DNA of 64,000 nt from Mitsuokella sp047974105 (GTDB taxonomy: Bacteria > Bacillota > Negativicutes > Selenomonadales > Selenomonadaceae): NCBI RefSeq assembly GCF_047974105.1, contig NZ_JBHYRS010000001.1, positions 629,072-693,071 on the forward strand, written 5' to 3'. Shown piece after piece: positions 51,543-60,557 of the stretch. A model generated the notes under the pieces. It was not told where the DNA came from, did no database searches, and was given only the letters and a program-made list of their open reading frames with translations. Positions within the stretch are counted from its first letter, which is position 1; every line of letters begins with the position of its first letter. Both the position numbers and the translations under genes were made by a program.

Positions 51543-52464
51543 GCTTTTCTACCTCTTTTCGCATCATCAAAAGATGTTTCTCCGCATCCTCATAATGGCC
51601 GCTCTCGACGAGCTCAGCGAGAAGGCGCAACTGATGGCGGCTGTCATGGCGGAGAATGGAAAGTTTCTGCTGCTCATCACGCAGGGCCGTGGCATAATTA
51701 TTGATATTCTCCAGCTCGTCCTGCATCTTCACCGTCCGCTCTTTCGTCCACATCATCAGCTTAATCTGACGAAAACCGCTCTGAATGACGATAATCAGGA
51801 AGATGCCGACAATCACGAGCATGCTGCGGCTCAGCAGCGTGTAAATATGAATAGCCGGCAGATAGAGCAGCTGCGGGTCCAGATTGAAGTAGCCCATACT
51901 GCCATGATAATACGTGAGCAGCAGCGGCACGGGGCCAAGATAATTCCAGAAGGCCATTTTCGGCTGACGCAGCTGCTCACGCGTAAAGATCCTGCCAAAA
52001 ACACGCAGGATGAACGGCATGCCGATGAGAAACAGCAGCAGGTAAAGGGCAAAATACGGCAGCCAGCGGTCGTAATACCAATTCTCCGGCCAGGAAAGCT
52101 TGAAAATCTCTATGGTCAGGGTGTGGATGAAGAGCATGTAGATGGACTGCAGCCCGAGTACAAAGATATGGCGGAACCAGTATGGCCGTATCGTGAACAT
52201 CAGCAATAGGACATAAGGAAGATAAAGAAATTGATAGAGTCCCTGAAACGTCCCTTTCTTAAAAAGGAGCGTTTCTGTGGCAAACAGCGTGCCCAGTATA
52301 CCGAACTCCAAAAGGAAGATGGCAAGATGCCCTGCAAGCAGGATGCGGCGCTGCTTTTTCGTCACAATCGGACGAAACGGATAATAACGCAGATAGGCCG
52401 ACGGCAGCAGCGAAATACAGAATAAGAATATCGTAGCTAGAATATAAGACGTCGAGCCGTGCAA
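51526..52464 (-). CDS. sensor kinase subunit with His box but no ATPase domain
   Basis: A 312-residue protein whose membrane half (1-225) is clearly paralogous to that of the downstream kinase (YYPFRPIVTKKQRRIL against FLPFRRFLSTKQQKKI). It continues into a coil with a clean HPK10 His box ILRHDSRHQLRLLAEL (His 273), then stops at residue 312 with no N-box, G-box or any ATPase sequence. The following DNA is the next kinase's membrane region, so this is not a simple frameshift. The start is TTG with AAGGTG upstream. It is translationally coupled to the ATPase-bearing partner. Confidence 0.83.
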   Translation of the reverse strand: MHGSTSYILATIFLFCISLLPSAYLRYYPFRPIVTKKQRRILLAGHLAIFLLEFGILGTLFATETLLFKKGTFQGLYQFLYLPYVLLLMFTIRPYWFRHIFVLGLQSIYMLFIHTLTIEIFKLSWPENWYYDRWLPYFALYLLLFLIGMPFILRVFGRIFTREQLRQPKMAFWNYLGPVPLLLTYYHGSMGYFNLDPQLLYLPAIHIYTLLSRSMLVIVGIFLIIVIQSGFRQIKLMMWTKERTVKMQDELENINNYATALRDEQQKLSILRHDSRHQLRLLAELVESGHYEDAEKHLLMMRKEVEKRECHK

Positions 52465-52635
52465 AGCAATTCACCTTCTCTGTCATCAATGTCATCAATC
52501 GGATAATATCGTGCACGAATTTTCGCGGCACAATTTAAATTACAGTCTGTTTCGGTAATTATTATCGCTAATTTTCGCTGTGTTGTCAATTTTATGCATC
52601 ATTTACCCGGGATTCATGCAAAATACACCAAGAAC

Positions 52636-52674
52636 AAAAAAATCGCTGCCACATTTTGTGACAGCGATTTTTTT
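52636..52674. terminator. terminator after the radical SAM gene
   Basis: Arms AAAAAATCGCTG and CAGCGATTTTTT with an inner CACA/TGTG pairing. The right arm touches the stop codon of the radical SAM gene. Confidence 0.85.
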
Positions 52675-53623
52675 AAGCATTCTTTGGGCGTTCCACCCCC
52701 GTGCCATCGAAATGCGGCACAAATTTCGTATCCGCCGTGCGGCCCTGCTGAACGTAGCAGCGCGTGATGCCAAGGTCAATGGCATGGTCGACAACGGACT
52801 GATACTCAAACGTCGTCAGCCGGCGGTTCATGCCTTTATGCTCTTTGGCCTTGTACATCGGCGTGTACTGGTTCATCAGGGAAATCTGCACCTGATCGCC
52901 AAATGTTTCATGAATCCAGTCGAGCACTTTCATGCTCTCATAGCGGTGATTCGGCAGGACAAGATGGCGGATGATGACGCCCTTTTGCAGCTGACCGTCC
53001 TCCGCAAACTGCAGAGGGCCGGCAATATCGTACATTCTCTTGATGGCCTTCGTGGCCACGGCGAAGTAATCGGGCGCAAGAGAATACTCGCGCGCGCTTT
53101 CTTCATCGGCATATTTGAGGTCGGGCAGGAAAATAGCGACCGAGCCGCGCAGTGCCTCGATGGTCTCTTCCGTCTCATAAGCTCCGGAGTTATAGACCAC
53201 GGGCAGATGAAAGCCCTTGGCCTTCGCGAGCTTCAAGGCGTGCAGGATTTCCGGCACGTAATGCGTCGGCGTCACGAGGTCAAGCGTCGCGGCCCCTCTT
53301 GCCTGCTGTTCGAGAAAAATCTCCGCGAGGCGCTCGTCCGTGACTTCATAGCCAAAACCTTCATGCGAAATCTCGTGATTCTGGCAGAAACAGCAGCGCA
53401 GATTGCAGTACGAGAAAAAGACCGTACCGGCACCGCGGCCGTCAGAGCCCGTCAGGCACGGCTCCTCCCACTTGTGCAGTGAGACGAGCGCGATACGGGC
53501 CTTCGCCCCTGCCCCGCAGAAGCCCGTTTTCTGCGTGCGGTCCACGCCGCAGTGGCGCGGACAGAGCCGGCAGTCCTGCAGGGCCTGTAATTCCTGTAAA
53601 TCCTTTACGGAAGTCGAATTCAT
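52673..53623 (-). CDS. radical SAM protein, PflA-related (PflX/COG1313-like)
   Basis: A protein of about 316 residues with an N-terminal cysteine region (CRLCPRHCGVDRTQKTGFCGAG), a radical SAM cluster motif CNLRCCFC (CxxxCxxC) near 80, and a TIM-barrel continuation (ISLMNQYTPMYKAKEHKGMNRRLT). This family resembles pyruvate formate-lyase activases but its substrate is unknown. The start may be ATG 53623 or GTG 53641; spacing from the AAAGGTGG purine run is too long for the first and too short for the second. No glycyl-radical partner is adjacent. Confidence 0.88.
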   Translation of the reverse strand: MNSTSVKDLQELQALQDCRLCPRHCGVDRTQKTGFCGAGAKARIALVSLHKWEEPCLTGSDGRGAGTVFFSYCNLRCCFCQNHEISHEGFGYEVTDERLAEIFLEQQARGAATLDLVTPTHYVPEILHALKLAKAKGFHLPVVYNSGAYETEETIEALRGSVAIFLPDLKYADEESAREYSLAPDYFAVATKAIKRMYDIAGPLQFAEDGQLQKGVIIRHLVLPNHRYESMKVLDWIHETFGDQVQISLMNQYTPMYKAKEHKGMNRRLTTFEYQSVVDHAIDLGITRCYVQQGRTADTKFVPHFDGTGVERPKNA

Positions 53624-53669
53624 AGTTTCTGCTTCATCCACCTTTGTTTCTGTTTCCTACTATAATATA

Positions 53670-55700
53670 TCAGCGGTTCTCCAACTTCGTCTCATCAAGC
53701 ATGGGCCCGTATTTTGGCCGCCACCACGAGACGCTGCGCACGCCGTTGATATAATCTTCCATGGCCTGCTGGTCAATTTCCGGTGCCGCGCCGCCGTCAA
53801 GGCTCTCCGGCACGAGGGGCACGGTGTCGGCCTTGCCGATGGCCTGGCGCGTGATGAAGAAGCCGTAGTTGACACCCTGACGGTTCGTACGCGTCAGGCT
53901 CGAGCCCACGGACATATACGAAAAGCCCTTCGGCGCAATAAGCTCGTAAATCGTCGGCATAATGTCAATCTGGCTGCCGGCAGAATCCTTCAGCAGCGTG
54001 CCCTTGTGAATGCCTTTGCCCGTGATGATGAACGGAATGCCGTAGCGTTCATACGTCGTCGGGGTCTTGTCGATGTTGTAGCGGTCGGCATGGTCGCCGA
54101 CAATCACGATGAGGCTGTCGGGGCATTTTTCCTTGACTTCCTTGACGAATTTCGCGAGCTCGCGGTCAGCATACCAGTAATGGCCAAGTTCCTTTAAGAG
54201 CTCTTCGTCCTGCTGATGGTCCTCAGGCAGGGCCTCGCGGACAGATTCGCGGTCAAAGCCCTTGGCATCGAGGTCGAGGTCATACGGCGAATGGTTCGAA
54301 GCATTCAATATGACATCGAAACTCGGTGTGTCGGCATCGAGGCCCGCGAGTACCTTTTCGTAAAGGACTTCATCCTCGCAGCCCCAGACGCTGCCGGGCA
54401 CATCGCCGAAATCGCCGCGGCTGTAGAAGTGCTCAAAGCCCTGTGCCTGCGTGAACGCGCCGATGCGCTCCCAGGTCGACGGGCCCGCATACCAGAAATT
54501 CGTATCGTAGCCGAGTTTCTGCATCTGCGGGGCACTGGCCGTCGGATACGGCTCCTTGAAGGACTCCGGCATCGTCGTCAAGTAGAGGTTCGCATCGGCA
54601 AAGCCCGTGACGACACCCGTGACGGCCGAGACCGTGCTCGCGCCGTTTGGCAGGAACGTCGGACAGTAATCCGTATCATCCTCGGCAATGAGGCTGCGCA
54701 TGCCATGAGAAATCGGGATATCTTTGTATTTGTCGAGCAGCGGCCAGTTGGCGAAGCTCTCAGAGATAATCACGATGACCTGTTTTGGCTTTTCGACCTG
54801 CGCGCCCTGGGCCTCTTTTGTCAGATAGACATCAAGGTCATCGGTATCGGCAGGCTTGTTCGCGAGCTTCGCCGCGAGTACCCGAATGTCATCTGTCGTG
54901 AAATCGAGCCCATTGCAGGCCAGCATGCGTTCATTGAGATTGTAGGCGCGGTAAATGGCCTGCACGTTGTCAAGGATGGCTTCATTGAGGAAATCATCCT
55001 TCGTCACGCCGGCATTTTCCCAGTTGACCGCAGTCTGCCAGCCGAGGCTGCCGCCAAAAATGCCGAGCAGCACGACGATGTATGTGAAATACAGAAAGGC
55101 CAGACGGCCGAGCCAGCGCACAAGGCGCGGCATATGCACGGAGTCAAAGAGATTTTCAAGAAAATCCCATTTGAGGAAGGCCCGGAGCAGCCACAAAAGC
55201 CCCAAGGCCAGCACGATGGCCCCGGCGAGGCGCACGGGCAGATCATACTGCTGCACCATCGTGACGAAGAGTGCGTAGAGGTCGTCATTGGCCCCTGTGA
55301 ACAGCATCTGATTGAAGTTCGCGTGGAACTGGCGGTAAAACGGAAAACTCGCGACATAGAAGATGGAAAGTGCGAGCAGCAGGACGCCATTCAGCGCGAG
55401 CACACATTTTCTCTCCCAGCGCGGCCAAACATAATGGAGCACAAAACCCGGCACAAAGCTCACGAGCGTCAAGGCTCCTGCCGTCTGCATCGAAAGACGC
55501 GTGCCGCGCCAGATGGCCTTCAGAATATCATGGCTGCCGACGCCTGCCCCCATATACGAGGACATCCAGAAGATAAAAAATATCCGGAAAAGGGAAAGGA
55601 CTGCGAGGTAAAATGCAAATACCTTCAGTCCTTCCAGAATGCCCGTATATAGATTTTTCCAGGAAAACCGCTTTGGCCCTGCGGGCATGGAGAGCATCAT
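53670..55700 (-). CDS. LtaS/MdoB-like sulfatase-fold transferase
   Basis: A 676-residue membrane enzyme with five N-terminal helices (about 20-235), a linker and an external catalytic domain (about 300-640) with VIVIISESFANW (Glu ligand), NGASTVSAVTGV (candidate Thr nucleophile), SNHSPYDLD and LIVIVGDHADRY (Asp-His). Relatives transfer phosphoglycerol to teichoic acids or periplasmic glucans. In a diderm a glucan or LPS decoration is more likely than lipoteichoic acid. Its ATG overlaps the deoR-type stop codon (ATGA), so the regulator and enzyme are coupled. Confidence 0.87.
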   Translation of the reverse strand: MMLSMPAGPKRFSWKNLYTGILEGLKVFAFYLAVLSLFRIFFIFWMSSYMGAGVGSHDILKAIWRGTRLSMQTAGALTLVSFVPGFVLHYVWPRWERKCVLALNGVLLLALSIFYVASFPFYRQFHANFNQMLFTGANDDLYALFVTMVQQYDLPVRLAGAIVLALGLLWLLRAFLKWDFLENLFDSVHMPRLVRWLGRLAFLYFTYIVVLLGIFGGSLGWQTAVNWENAGVTKDDFLNEAILDNVQAIYRAYNLNERMLACNGLDFTTDDIRVLAAKLANKPADTDDLDVYLTKEAQGAQVEKPKQVIVIISESFANWPLLDKYKDIPISHGMRSLIAEDDTDYCPTFLPNGASTVSAVTGVVTGFADANLYLTTMPESFKEPYPTASAPQMQKLGYDTNFWYAGPSTWERIGAFTQAQGFEHFYSRGDFGDVPGSVWGCEDEVLYEKVLAGLDADTPSFDVILNASNHSPYDLDLDAKGFDRESVREALPEDHQQDEELLKELGHYWYADRELAKFVKEVKEKCPDSLIVIVGDHADRYNIDKTPTTYERYGIPFIITGKGIHKGTLLKDSAGSQIDIMPTIYELIAPKGFSYMSVGSSLTRTNRQGVNYGFFITRQAIGKADTVPLVPESLDGGAAPEIDQQAMEDYINGVRSVSWWRPKYGPMLDETKLENR

Positions 55701-56464
55701 GGCAGGATGATCTCCACACCGTACGAGTCAGCTGCTGCGCGGATATCCGGCGCCGGCTCGGAATCCGTGATGAGACCCGAGAGCGTATCGAGCGTCGTGT
55801 AGTTGTAGTTGCCATCCGTGCTGAGCTTGCGCGCTTCGGCCACGACATAAGCCTTCTTGCTGTGACGGATGATCGCGGCCTTGTTGATGCCGTCATCAAT
55901 ATCGTAAGTCGAGACGCTGTTTTCCTTGACATCGACGCCAACGGCACCGACAAAGGCGATATCCGGTTTGAGACGCGAAATGAAGTCGAGCGTCATGCCG
56001 CCCCAGAAGCCGTCGCGGCTCTTGTTGATCTTGCCGCCGGCAAAGATCACGCGGATTTTCGGGTTGCGGGCGAGCACAACGAGGATATCGATCATGTTCG
56101 TGACAACCGTGACTTCCAGCTCCATCTTGACGAGAAGTTCCGCAATGGCGAGGTTGCTCGTCGAGATATCGAGGAAGACCATGTCCTTCTCGTGAATGAG
56201 CTTGACAGCTGCCTGCGCAATGCGCTGCTTGGCCTCAACATCGGTATTGCGATGCTTGCTGACTTCGACCATATGGCTGTTCTCGCGGATGCGGACAGCG
56301 CCGCCATACGTGCGTTTGAGTTTGCCGCGTTTTTCAAGGGCACCGAGGTCCTTGCGGATGCAGTCTTCCGTTACTTTAAATTTCTCGCTGAGATCACGTA
56401 CACGGACCTTGCCGTCACGTGCCAGCATGCTCAGGATGATATCCTGACGTTCTTCCAAAAACAT
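55697..56464 (-). CDS. DeoR family transcriptional regulator
   Basis: A 255-residue regulator with an N-terminal DeoR winged helix (MFLEERQDIILSMLARDGKVRVRDLSEKF, CIRKDLGALEKRGKLKRTYGGAV) and a C-terminal sugar-phosphate-sensor domain (VFLDISTSNLAIAELL, FAGGKINKSRDGFWGGMTLDF). Such proteins usually repress an adjacent sugar gene until a phosphosugar binds. Here the coupled gene is an LtaS-like transferase, so control of envelope decoration is suggested. ATG 56464 with GGAG at 7 bases is preferred over GTG 56473. Confidence 0.92.
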   Translation of the reverse strand: MFLEERQDIILSMLARDGKVRVRDLSEKFKVTEDCIRKDLGALEKRGKLKRTYGGAVRIRENSHMVEVSKHRNTDVEAKQRIAQAAVKLIHEKDMVFLDISTSNLAIAELLVKMELEVTVVTNMIDILVVLARNPKIRVIFAGGKINKSRDGFWGGMTLDFISRLKPDIAFVGAVGVDVKENSVSTYDIDDGINKAAIIRHSKKAYVVAEARKLSTDGNYNYTTLDTLSGLITDSEPAPDIRAAADSYGVEIILP

Positions 56465-56596
56465 ATCTCTCACTCCTATAACACCAGCTTAACTTTCAAA
56501 TTTATTGTTTGTTCTTGTTGTACGATTATTGTACTAGATATGACAAGAATTATCAAGCCTTTTTGCAAAGAATCTCTCAAACATACAAAGAACTCA

Positions 56597-56623
56597 TGAA
56601 AAAGTGCAGGATTTTGCACCTTT
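56597..56623 (-). terminator. weak terminator after the ClC gene
   Basis: A 5-bp stem GTGCA/TGCAC, extended weakly by A/T pairs, is followed by TTTTT on the minus strand. Confidence 0.5.
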
Positions 56624-56639
56624 CGTTCTTTTTTCTCTA

Positions 56640-58196
56640 TTATTCCGGATGCTCAGCCGCCAGATTCTGCAGGGCTGCAGTATCGCCGGTATCGGTCAGG
56701 ATAAAGAGATTGTCCCCAGCCTGCAGGCGCAGGTCCTCTTTGGGCGGGAGTTCTTCCGCACCGCGGCGCACATTGACGATGACGGCTGCCGACGGCCAGC
56801 TGATTTCCGCAATCGTGGCATCCGCGAGCGCCGAATTCACGCCGACGGAAAGTTCCATGAGGATGCGGCGGTGGCGGATGCGGCTTGCAATCTTCTTGCG
56901 CACGGCGAGACTGCGCGAGAGAAGCATATCGTAAACAGGCTCCCCGCCCGTGAGGTCCGCGACGAGATACGCCGTCATCGAAACGATGATGAGAGCGAGC
57001 ATGTGCTCAAACGACCCCGTCATCTCCATGATCAGGACACTGCCGGTAATCGGCGACTTGACGACAGCCGAAAAATACGCGGCCATGCCAAAGACAATGC
57101 AGTTGACGGCAAAAAGCTCCGGCATGATGCCGAGGAAAATCACGATTTTCGCGAAAATCGCGCCGCCGACCGAGCCGAGCACGAGCATGGGCAAAAAGAT
57201 GCCGCCGGGCACGCCCGAGCCGAAGCAGATCATCGTGAAGAAGAATTTGCCGAGAAGCAGTACGATCAGGAAAAGCAGCGTATAGTTCGTCACGACTAAG
57301 GAATCGACGAGCCGGCTGCCGCCGCCTAAAATCTGCGGCAGGATGAAGCCGACGAGTCCCGCACAGAAAAGAGGCAGCAAGGGGCGGGCTTTAGCCGGCA
57401 GCTTCTTGTAAAAATCCTGCGAACGCGTGAGCATCGGGTTGAAGGCCAGACCTAAAAGGCCGACAAAAGCGCCGAGGGCGATGAGCTGCAGATACATATG
57501 GCCCGTGTCAAAGACCGGCACCACGCCCATATGGAAGACCGGCTCCATGCCAAAAAAATACTGCGTAACCGTCGTGGCCGTCACGGCCGCCGAGATGGCG
57601 CCCATGAGCACAAAAGACGAGAAATTTTTCGTGAGCTCCTCCAGACAGAAAATCACGCCGGCCAGAGGAGCATTGAAGGCCGCGGCAAGACCGGCACCGG
57701 CACCGGCCGTCAAAAGATAGTGGCTTTCCGCATAAGAGCGGTGCGTGAGGCGGCCGAGGCCCTGCCCGAGACAGGCACCGAGCTGGACACTCGGGCCCTC
57801 GCGTCCCAGCGACATGCCCGCGCCGATGCCGAGCACGGCACCCGTGAACTTCAGGACGAGCACGCGCGCCCAGCTCATATCCATCTCCCCGAGCAGAATG
57901 CCTTTAATCTGCGGAATGCCCGAGCCCGACGTCATGCCATCCTTCTTTACAATGCGGTAGAGGATATAGGCACAGACAGAGAGCACGGCAAACCACACGG
58001 GAATCCAGATGATATGCTCCGGCAGCCAGCGGTAAAGGACAGGCAGTGCCTCTTCGGAGAGCTCCAGCAGATAGCGGAACAGGGCAATAACAAGGCCCGT
58101 CGCCACGCCGATGATGTTTCCTTCAATAAATAAGCGCAGTTTAAAATGACGCGGCTCCGTCAGCATCGTCATGGCACTTTCAATGCGCCTGTGCAT
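56640..58196 (-). CDS. ClC family chloride/proton antiporter with TrkA-C domain
   Basis: A 518-residue ClC protein. The three ion-filter segments are GSGIPQIK, GREGPSVQ (with the gating Glu) and GSGVPGGIFLPM. The internal proton Glu is present (CLEELTKNF), which argues for an antiporter rather than a channel. About 11 helices are followed by a C-terminal TrkA-C (RCK-C) ligand domain (about 435-515; LRLQAGDNLFILTDTGD). Roles in acid or osmotic tolerance are usual. ATG 58196 with AGAGGTG is preferred. Confidence 0.93.
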   Translation of the reverse strand: MHRRIESAMTMLTEPRHFKLRLFIEGNIIGVATGLVIALFRYLLELSEEALPVLYRWLPEHIIWIPVWFAVLSVCAYILYRIVKKDGMTSGSGIPQIKGILLGEMDMSWARVLVLKFTGAVLGIGAGMSLGREGPSVQLGACLGQGLGRLTHRSYAESHYLLTAGAGAGLAAAFNAPLAGVIFCLEELTKNFSSFVLMGAISAAVTATTVTQYFFGMEPVFHMGVVPVFDTGHMYLQLIALGAFVGLLGLAFNPMLTRSQDFYKKLPAKARPLLPLFCAGLVGFILPQILGGGSRLVDSLVVTNYTLLFLIVLLLGKFFFTMICFGSGVPGGIFLPMLVLGSVGGAIFAKIVIFLGIMPELFAVNCIVFGMAAYFSAVVKSPITGSVLIMEMTGSFEHMLALIIVSMTAYLVADLTGGEPVYDMLLSRSLAVRKKIASRIRHRRILMELSVGVNSALADATIAEISWPSAAVIVNVRRGAEELPPKEDLRLQAGDNLFILTDTGDTAALQNLAAEHPE

Positions 58197-58238
58197 GATG
58201 ACACCTCTTTCTCGAAATCTTTTATGAAAACACAAAAA

Positions 58239-58260
58239 GCGCTGTACCGAAGTACAGCGC
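58239..58260 (-). terminator. terminator of the rpsF-ssb-rpsR operon
   Basis: A perfect 9-bp stem GCGCTGTAC/GTACAGCGC with a CGAA tetraloop is followed by TTTTTGTGTTTT on the minus strand. Confidence 0.92.
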
Positions 58261-58270
58261 CCTCATATCA

Positions 58271-58501
58271 TTATTCTGCAGTAAACGGCAGCAGTGCGAT
58301 ATTGCGTGCGCGTTTGATTGCAACCGTCACCTGACGCTGATGCTTAGCGCAGTTGCCGGAGATACGACGCGGTAAAATCTTGCCACGCTCCGTAACGAAG
58401 CGGCGCAGTTTTGCAACGTCTTTATAGTCGATATGGTCGACCTTGTCTACGCAGAACGAGCAGACCTTTCTGCGAGGTCTTCTGCCTCTGTCACGTCTCA
58501 T
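58271..58501 (-). CDS. rpsR: 30S ribosomal protein S18
   Basis: A 76-residue S18 starting MRRDRGRRPRRKVCSFC with the conserved IDYKDVAKLRRFVTERGKILPRRISG and QVTVAIKRARNIALLPF. It keeps a zinc-ribbon-like CSFC pair. It is the third gene of the rpsF-ssb-rpsR operon, 21 bases after ssb. Confidence 0.97.
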   Translation of the reverse strand: MRRDRGRRPRRKVCSFCVDKVDHIDYKDVAKLRRFVTERGKILPRRISGNCAKHQRQVTVAIKRARNIALLPFTAE

Positions 58502-58522
58502 CAAAGTAATTCCCCTCCAGTC

Positions 58523-58972
58523 TTAAAATGGGATTTCTTCATCAGGGATAGACGGACCAAAATTGCCAGCATCATTTGGTTTCTGCTGCGGAGCTGCCGG
58601 AGCCGGAACACCAGCACCAGCAAAGCTGCCGTCATGCGGGACCGAATTCTTAGAATCGAGGAATTCAATCTCATCGGCTACGATTTCCGTCACATAACGT
58701 CTCGAACCGTCCTGTGCCTCGTAGCTTCTTACCTGGATGCGGCCTTCTACCGAAATACGGCGGCCCTTGATCAGATTGTTACCACAGATCTCAGCAAGTT
58801 TGCGCCATGCCACAATAGGAATGAAATCCGCTGTGGGCTGGCCATCATTGGCATCCTTGCGAGCGAAACGACGGTCAACAGCCAGCGTGAATGTGCAGAC
58901 AGCCACACCAGACTGCGTATACCGGACTTCAGGATCACGAGTCAGACGTCCAATCAATATTGCCTTATTCAT
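58523..58972 (-). CDS. ssb: single-stranded DNA-binding protein
   Basis: A 149-residue SSB with an N-terminal OB fold (MNKAILIGRLTRDPEVRYTQSGVAVCTFTLAVDR) and an acidic tail ending IPDEEIPF, the tip that recruits other replication proteins. ATG 58972 with GGGAGG is the correct start, although the frame is open eight codons further. It lies between rpsF and rpsR as in most Firmicutes. Confidence 0.97.
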   Translation of the reverse strand: MNKAILIGRLTRDPEVRYTQSGVAVCTFTLAVDRRFARKDANDGQPTADFIPIVAWRKLAEICGNNLIKGRRISVEGRIQVRSYEAQDGSRRYVTEIVADEIEFLDSKNSVPHDGSFAGAGVPAPAAPQQKPNDAGNFGPSIPDEEIPF

Positions 58973-59030
58973 GAGGTATACCTCCCTGACACCCATATGG
59001 TGTAGTACATCTTAAAAGAATACTTGCTTC

Positions 59031-59318
59031 TTACTCTTCGTCGGATTTGACGATCATGTGCTTCAGGAGCTCGTCCGTAATCTTCATGACACGGTCGCAC
59101 TCAGCAACGCAAGCCGGCTCGCACGTGATGTCGAACAGGCAGTAGTAGCCTTCCGTGCAGTCCTTGATCTCATAAGCAAGACGCTTCTTGCCCCAACGAT
59201 CTTCTTTATCGATAGTACCACCGTTGTTCTGGATCAGGTTGCTGAACTTTTCGATGACAGCGTTCGTTGCATCCTCTTCCATCGGTTTCACGATAAATAT
59301 GACTTCGTACTTTCTCAC
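59031..59318 (-). CDS. rpsF: 30S ribosomal protein S6
   Basis: A 95-residue S6 (MRKYEVIFIVKPMEEDATNAVIEKF; DRWGKKRLAYEIKDCTEGYYCLFDI), the partner of S18 in the small subunit platform. The start is GTG with GGAGGTGATTTC. It is the first gene of the operon, with its own promoter and a leader of about 70 nt that is suitable for S6/S18 autoregulation. Confidence 0.97.
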   Translation of the reverse strand: MRKYEVIFIVKPMEEDATNAVIEKFSNLIQNNGGTIDKEDRWGKKRLAYEIKDCTEGYYCLFDITCEPACVAECDRVMKITDELLKHMIVKSDEE

Positions 59319-59397
59319 GAAATCACCTCCCTCTTTGGTCTTTGGCTCCCCTACGATGAGGAGCAGAGTTAATCTTCGCTTTTTCAGCGACTAAATC

Positions 59398-59426
59398 AGT
59401 ATACCACGAACCAGACTTGAATGCAA
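59398..59426 (-). promoter_or_regulatory. promoter of rpsF-ssb-rpsR
   Basis: On the minus strand TTGCAT (59426-59421) and TATACT (59403-59398) are spaced 17 bp apart. Confidence 0.7.
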
Positions 59427-59449
59427 GAAAAATCTTATGCTCCAAAGGC

Positions 59450-60364
59450 TCAGGCCGTATGGCTGTGCGCGAGTTTTTCTGCCGCCGTCGTGTTGCCGCC
59501 GCGCAGCGCAAGCACGACGCCCGCGGCAATCAGCGTAAAGCCGAGCCAGAAATAGATCGTCACGGGCTCAGAAAGCAGCAGCCAGCCGAGGAACGTCCCG
59601 ACAATCGGCTGGAAAAACATGAAAAGGCCGGCAAGTGAGGCATCCATATAAAGAAGGCCTTTATTCCAAAGGCAAAAGCCCGCCGTCGTCGAGATGAAGC
59701 CAAGGTAGAGCACGGAGCCCCAGACTGTCGGTGCGGCCATGGCCTCGTAGTCGGCGGCCGTCGCGAGCCAGTACGCTCCGTATGGCGTCAGGACGAGGAA
59801 GGCGATGAGCACGGAATAGAACGTGATGGTGATGACCGAGTATTTGGAAAGGAATTTCAAGAGCACCGACATCAGGGCCCACGTAAGGGCTGCGACGGTC
59901 AGCGAAAGTCCGCCAAGCGCGTTGACCTGAAAATTATCAGGGTCAAAGACGATAAAGAGCACACCAATTGTCGCGAGCACGACGGACAAGATGCGCCCGG
60001 CCGTCAGTTTTTCCTGCAGGAGAGCGCAGCCGAAAACGACCATAAAGGCAGGTGTCGCCGCCGTGATGACCGAGCCCGTCTGCGCCGAGGTCAGCATCGT
60101 ACCCGTTTCCTGCGTGACAATCGAAGCAACCTGTCCCGTCAGGGCGGAAGCCAGCAGCAGTTTCCAGTCTTTCCGCTCAATACGCCATGACGTATGCGTC
60201 ACGAGCATCAGAAAAATCAAAGCCAGCAGAGCCGTGCCATAGCGCATCCAGACAAGCGGCACGGGTGGAATCGTGAAAATCGAGAGACGCACCGCGATGA
60301 ACATACCGCCCCAGATACTGCCAGCCAGTGACAAAAAAAATGAGCCAAGCAGAAGATTGCGCAA
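59450..60364 (-). CDS. EamA/DMT family transporter
   Basis: A 304-residue protein with ten predicted helices formed by two EamA repeats (about 8-140 and 150-290; LAGSIWGGMFIAVRL and GFISTTAGFCLWNKGLLYMDASLAGLFMFFQPIVG). Such proteins export amino acids or other metabolites; substrate is unknown. The start is TTG with an AAGGAAGGG purine run upstream. Confidence 0.88.
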   Translation of the reverse strand: MRNLLLGSFFLSLAGSIWGGMFIAVRLSIFTIPPVPLVWMRYGTALLALIFLMLVTHTSWRIERKDWKLLLASALTGQVASIVTQETGTMLTSAQTGSVITAATPAFMVVFGCALLQEKLTAGRILSVVLATIGVLFIVFDPDNFQVNALGGLSLTVAALTWALMSVLLKFLSKYSVITITFYSVLIAFLVLTPYGAYWLATAADYEAMAAPTVWGSVLYLGFISTTAGFCLWNKGLLYMDASLAGLFMFFQPIVGTFLGWLLLSEPVTIYFWLGFTLIAAGVVLALRGGNTTAAEKLAHSHTA

Positions 60365-60557
60365 GGATACCCTTCCTTTCCTTTATTATTATGGTATTTA
60401 TAGACTACTGCTATCGATCTTGAAAGTGACTATGATAATCTTGTCAATTTACATCAACCTGTAAAAGTGTTACGATGAAATCATCCGCACGCATAAGTAA
60501 TATATCCCTTTTATCTGTTTTATGCAATAAATTTTGGAAAGAAGTGACCGGTATCTC

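Noticed and set aside
51520..51545. Frameshift that would join the two kinase genes into one
   Set aside because: Sequence after the first gene's stop encodes the second protein's membrane helices rather than an ATPase domain, so joining them would not give a normal kinase.
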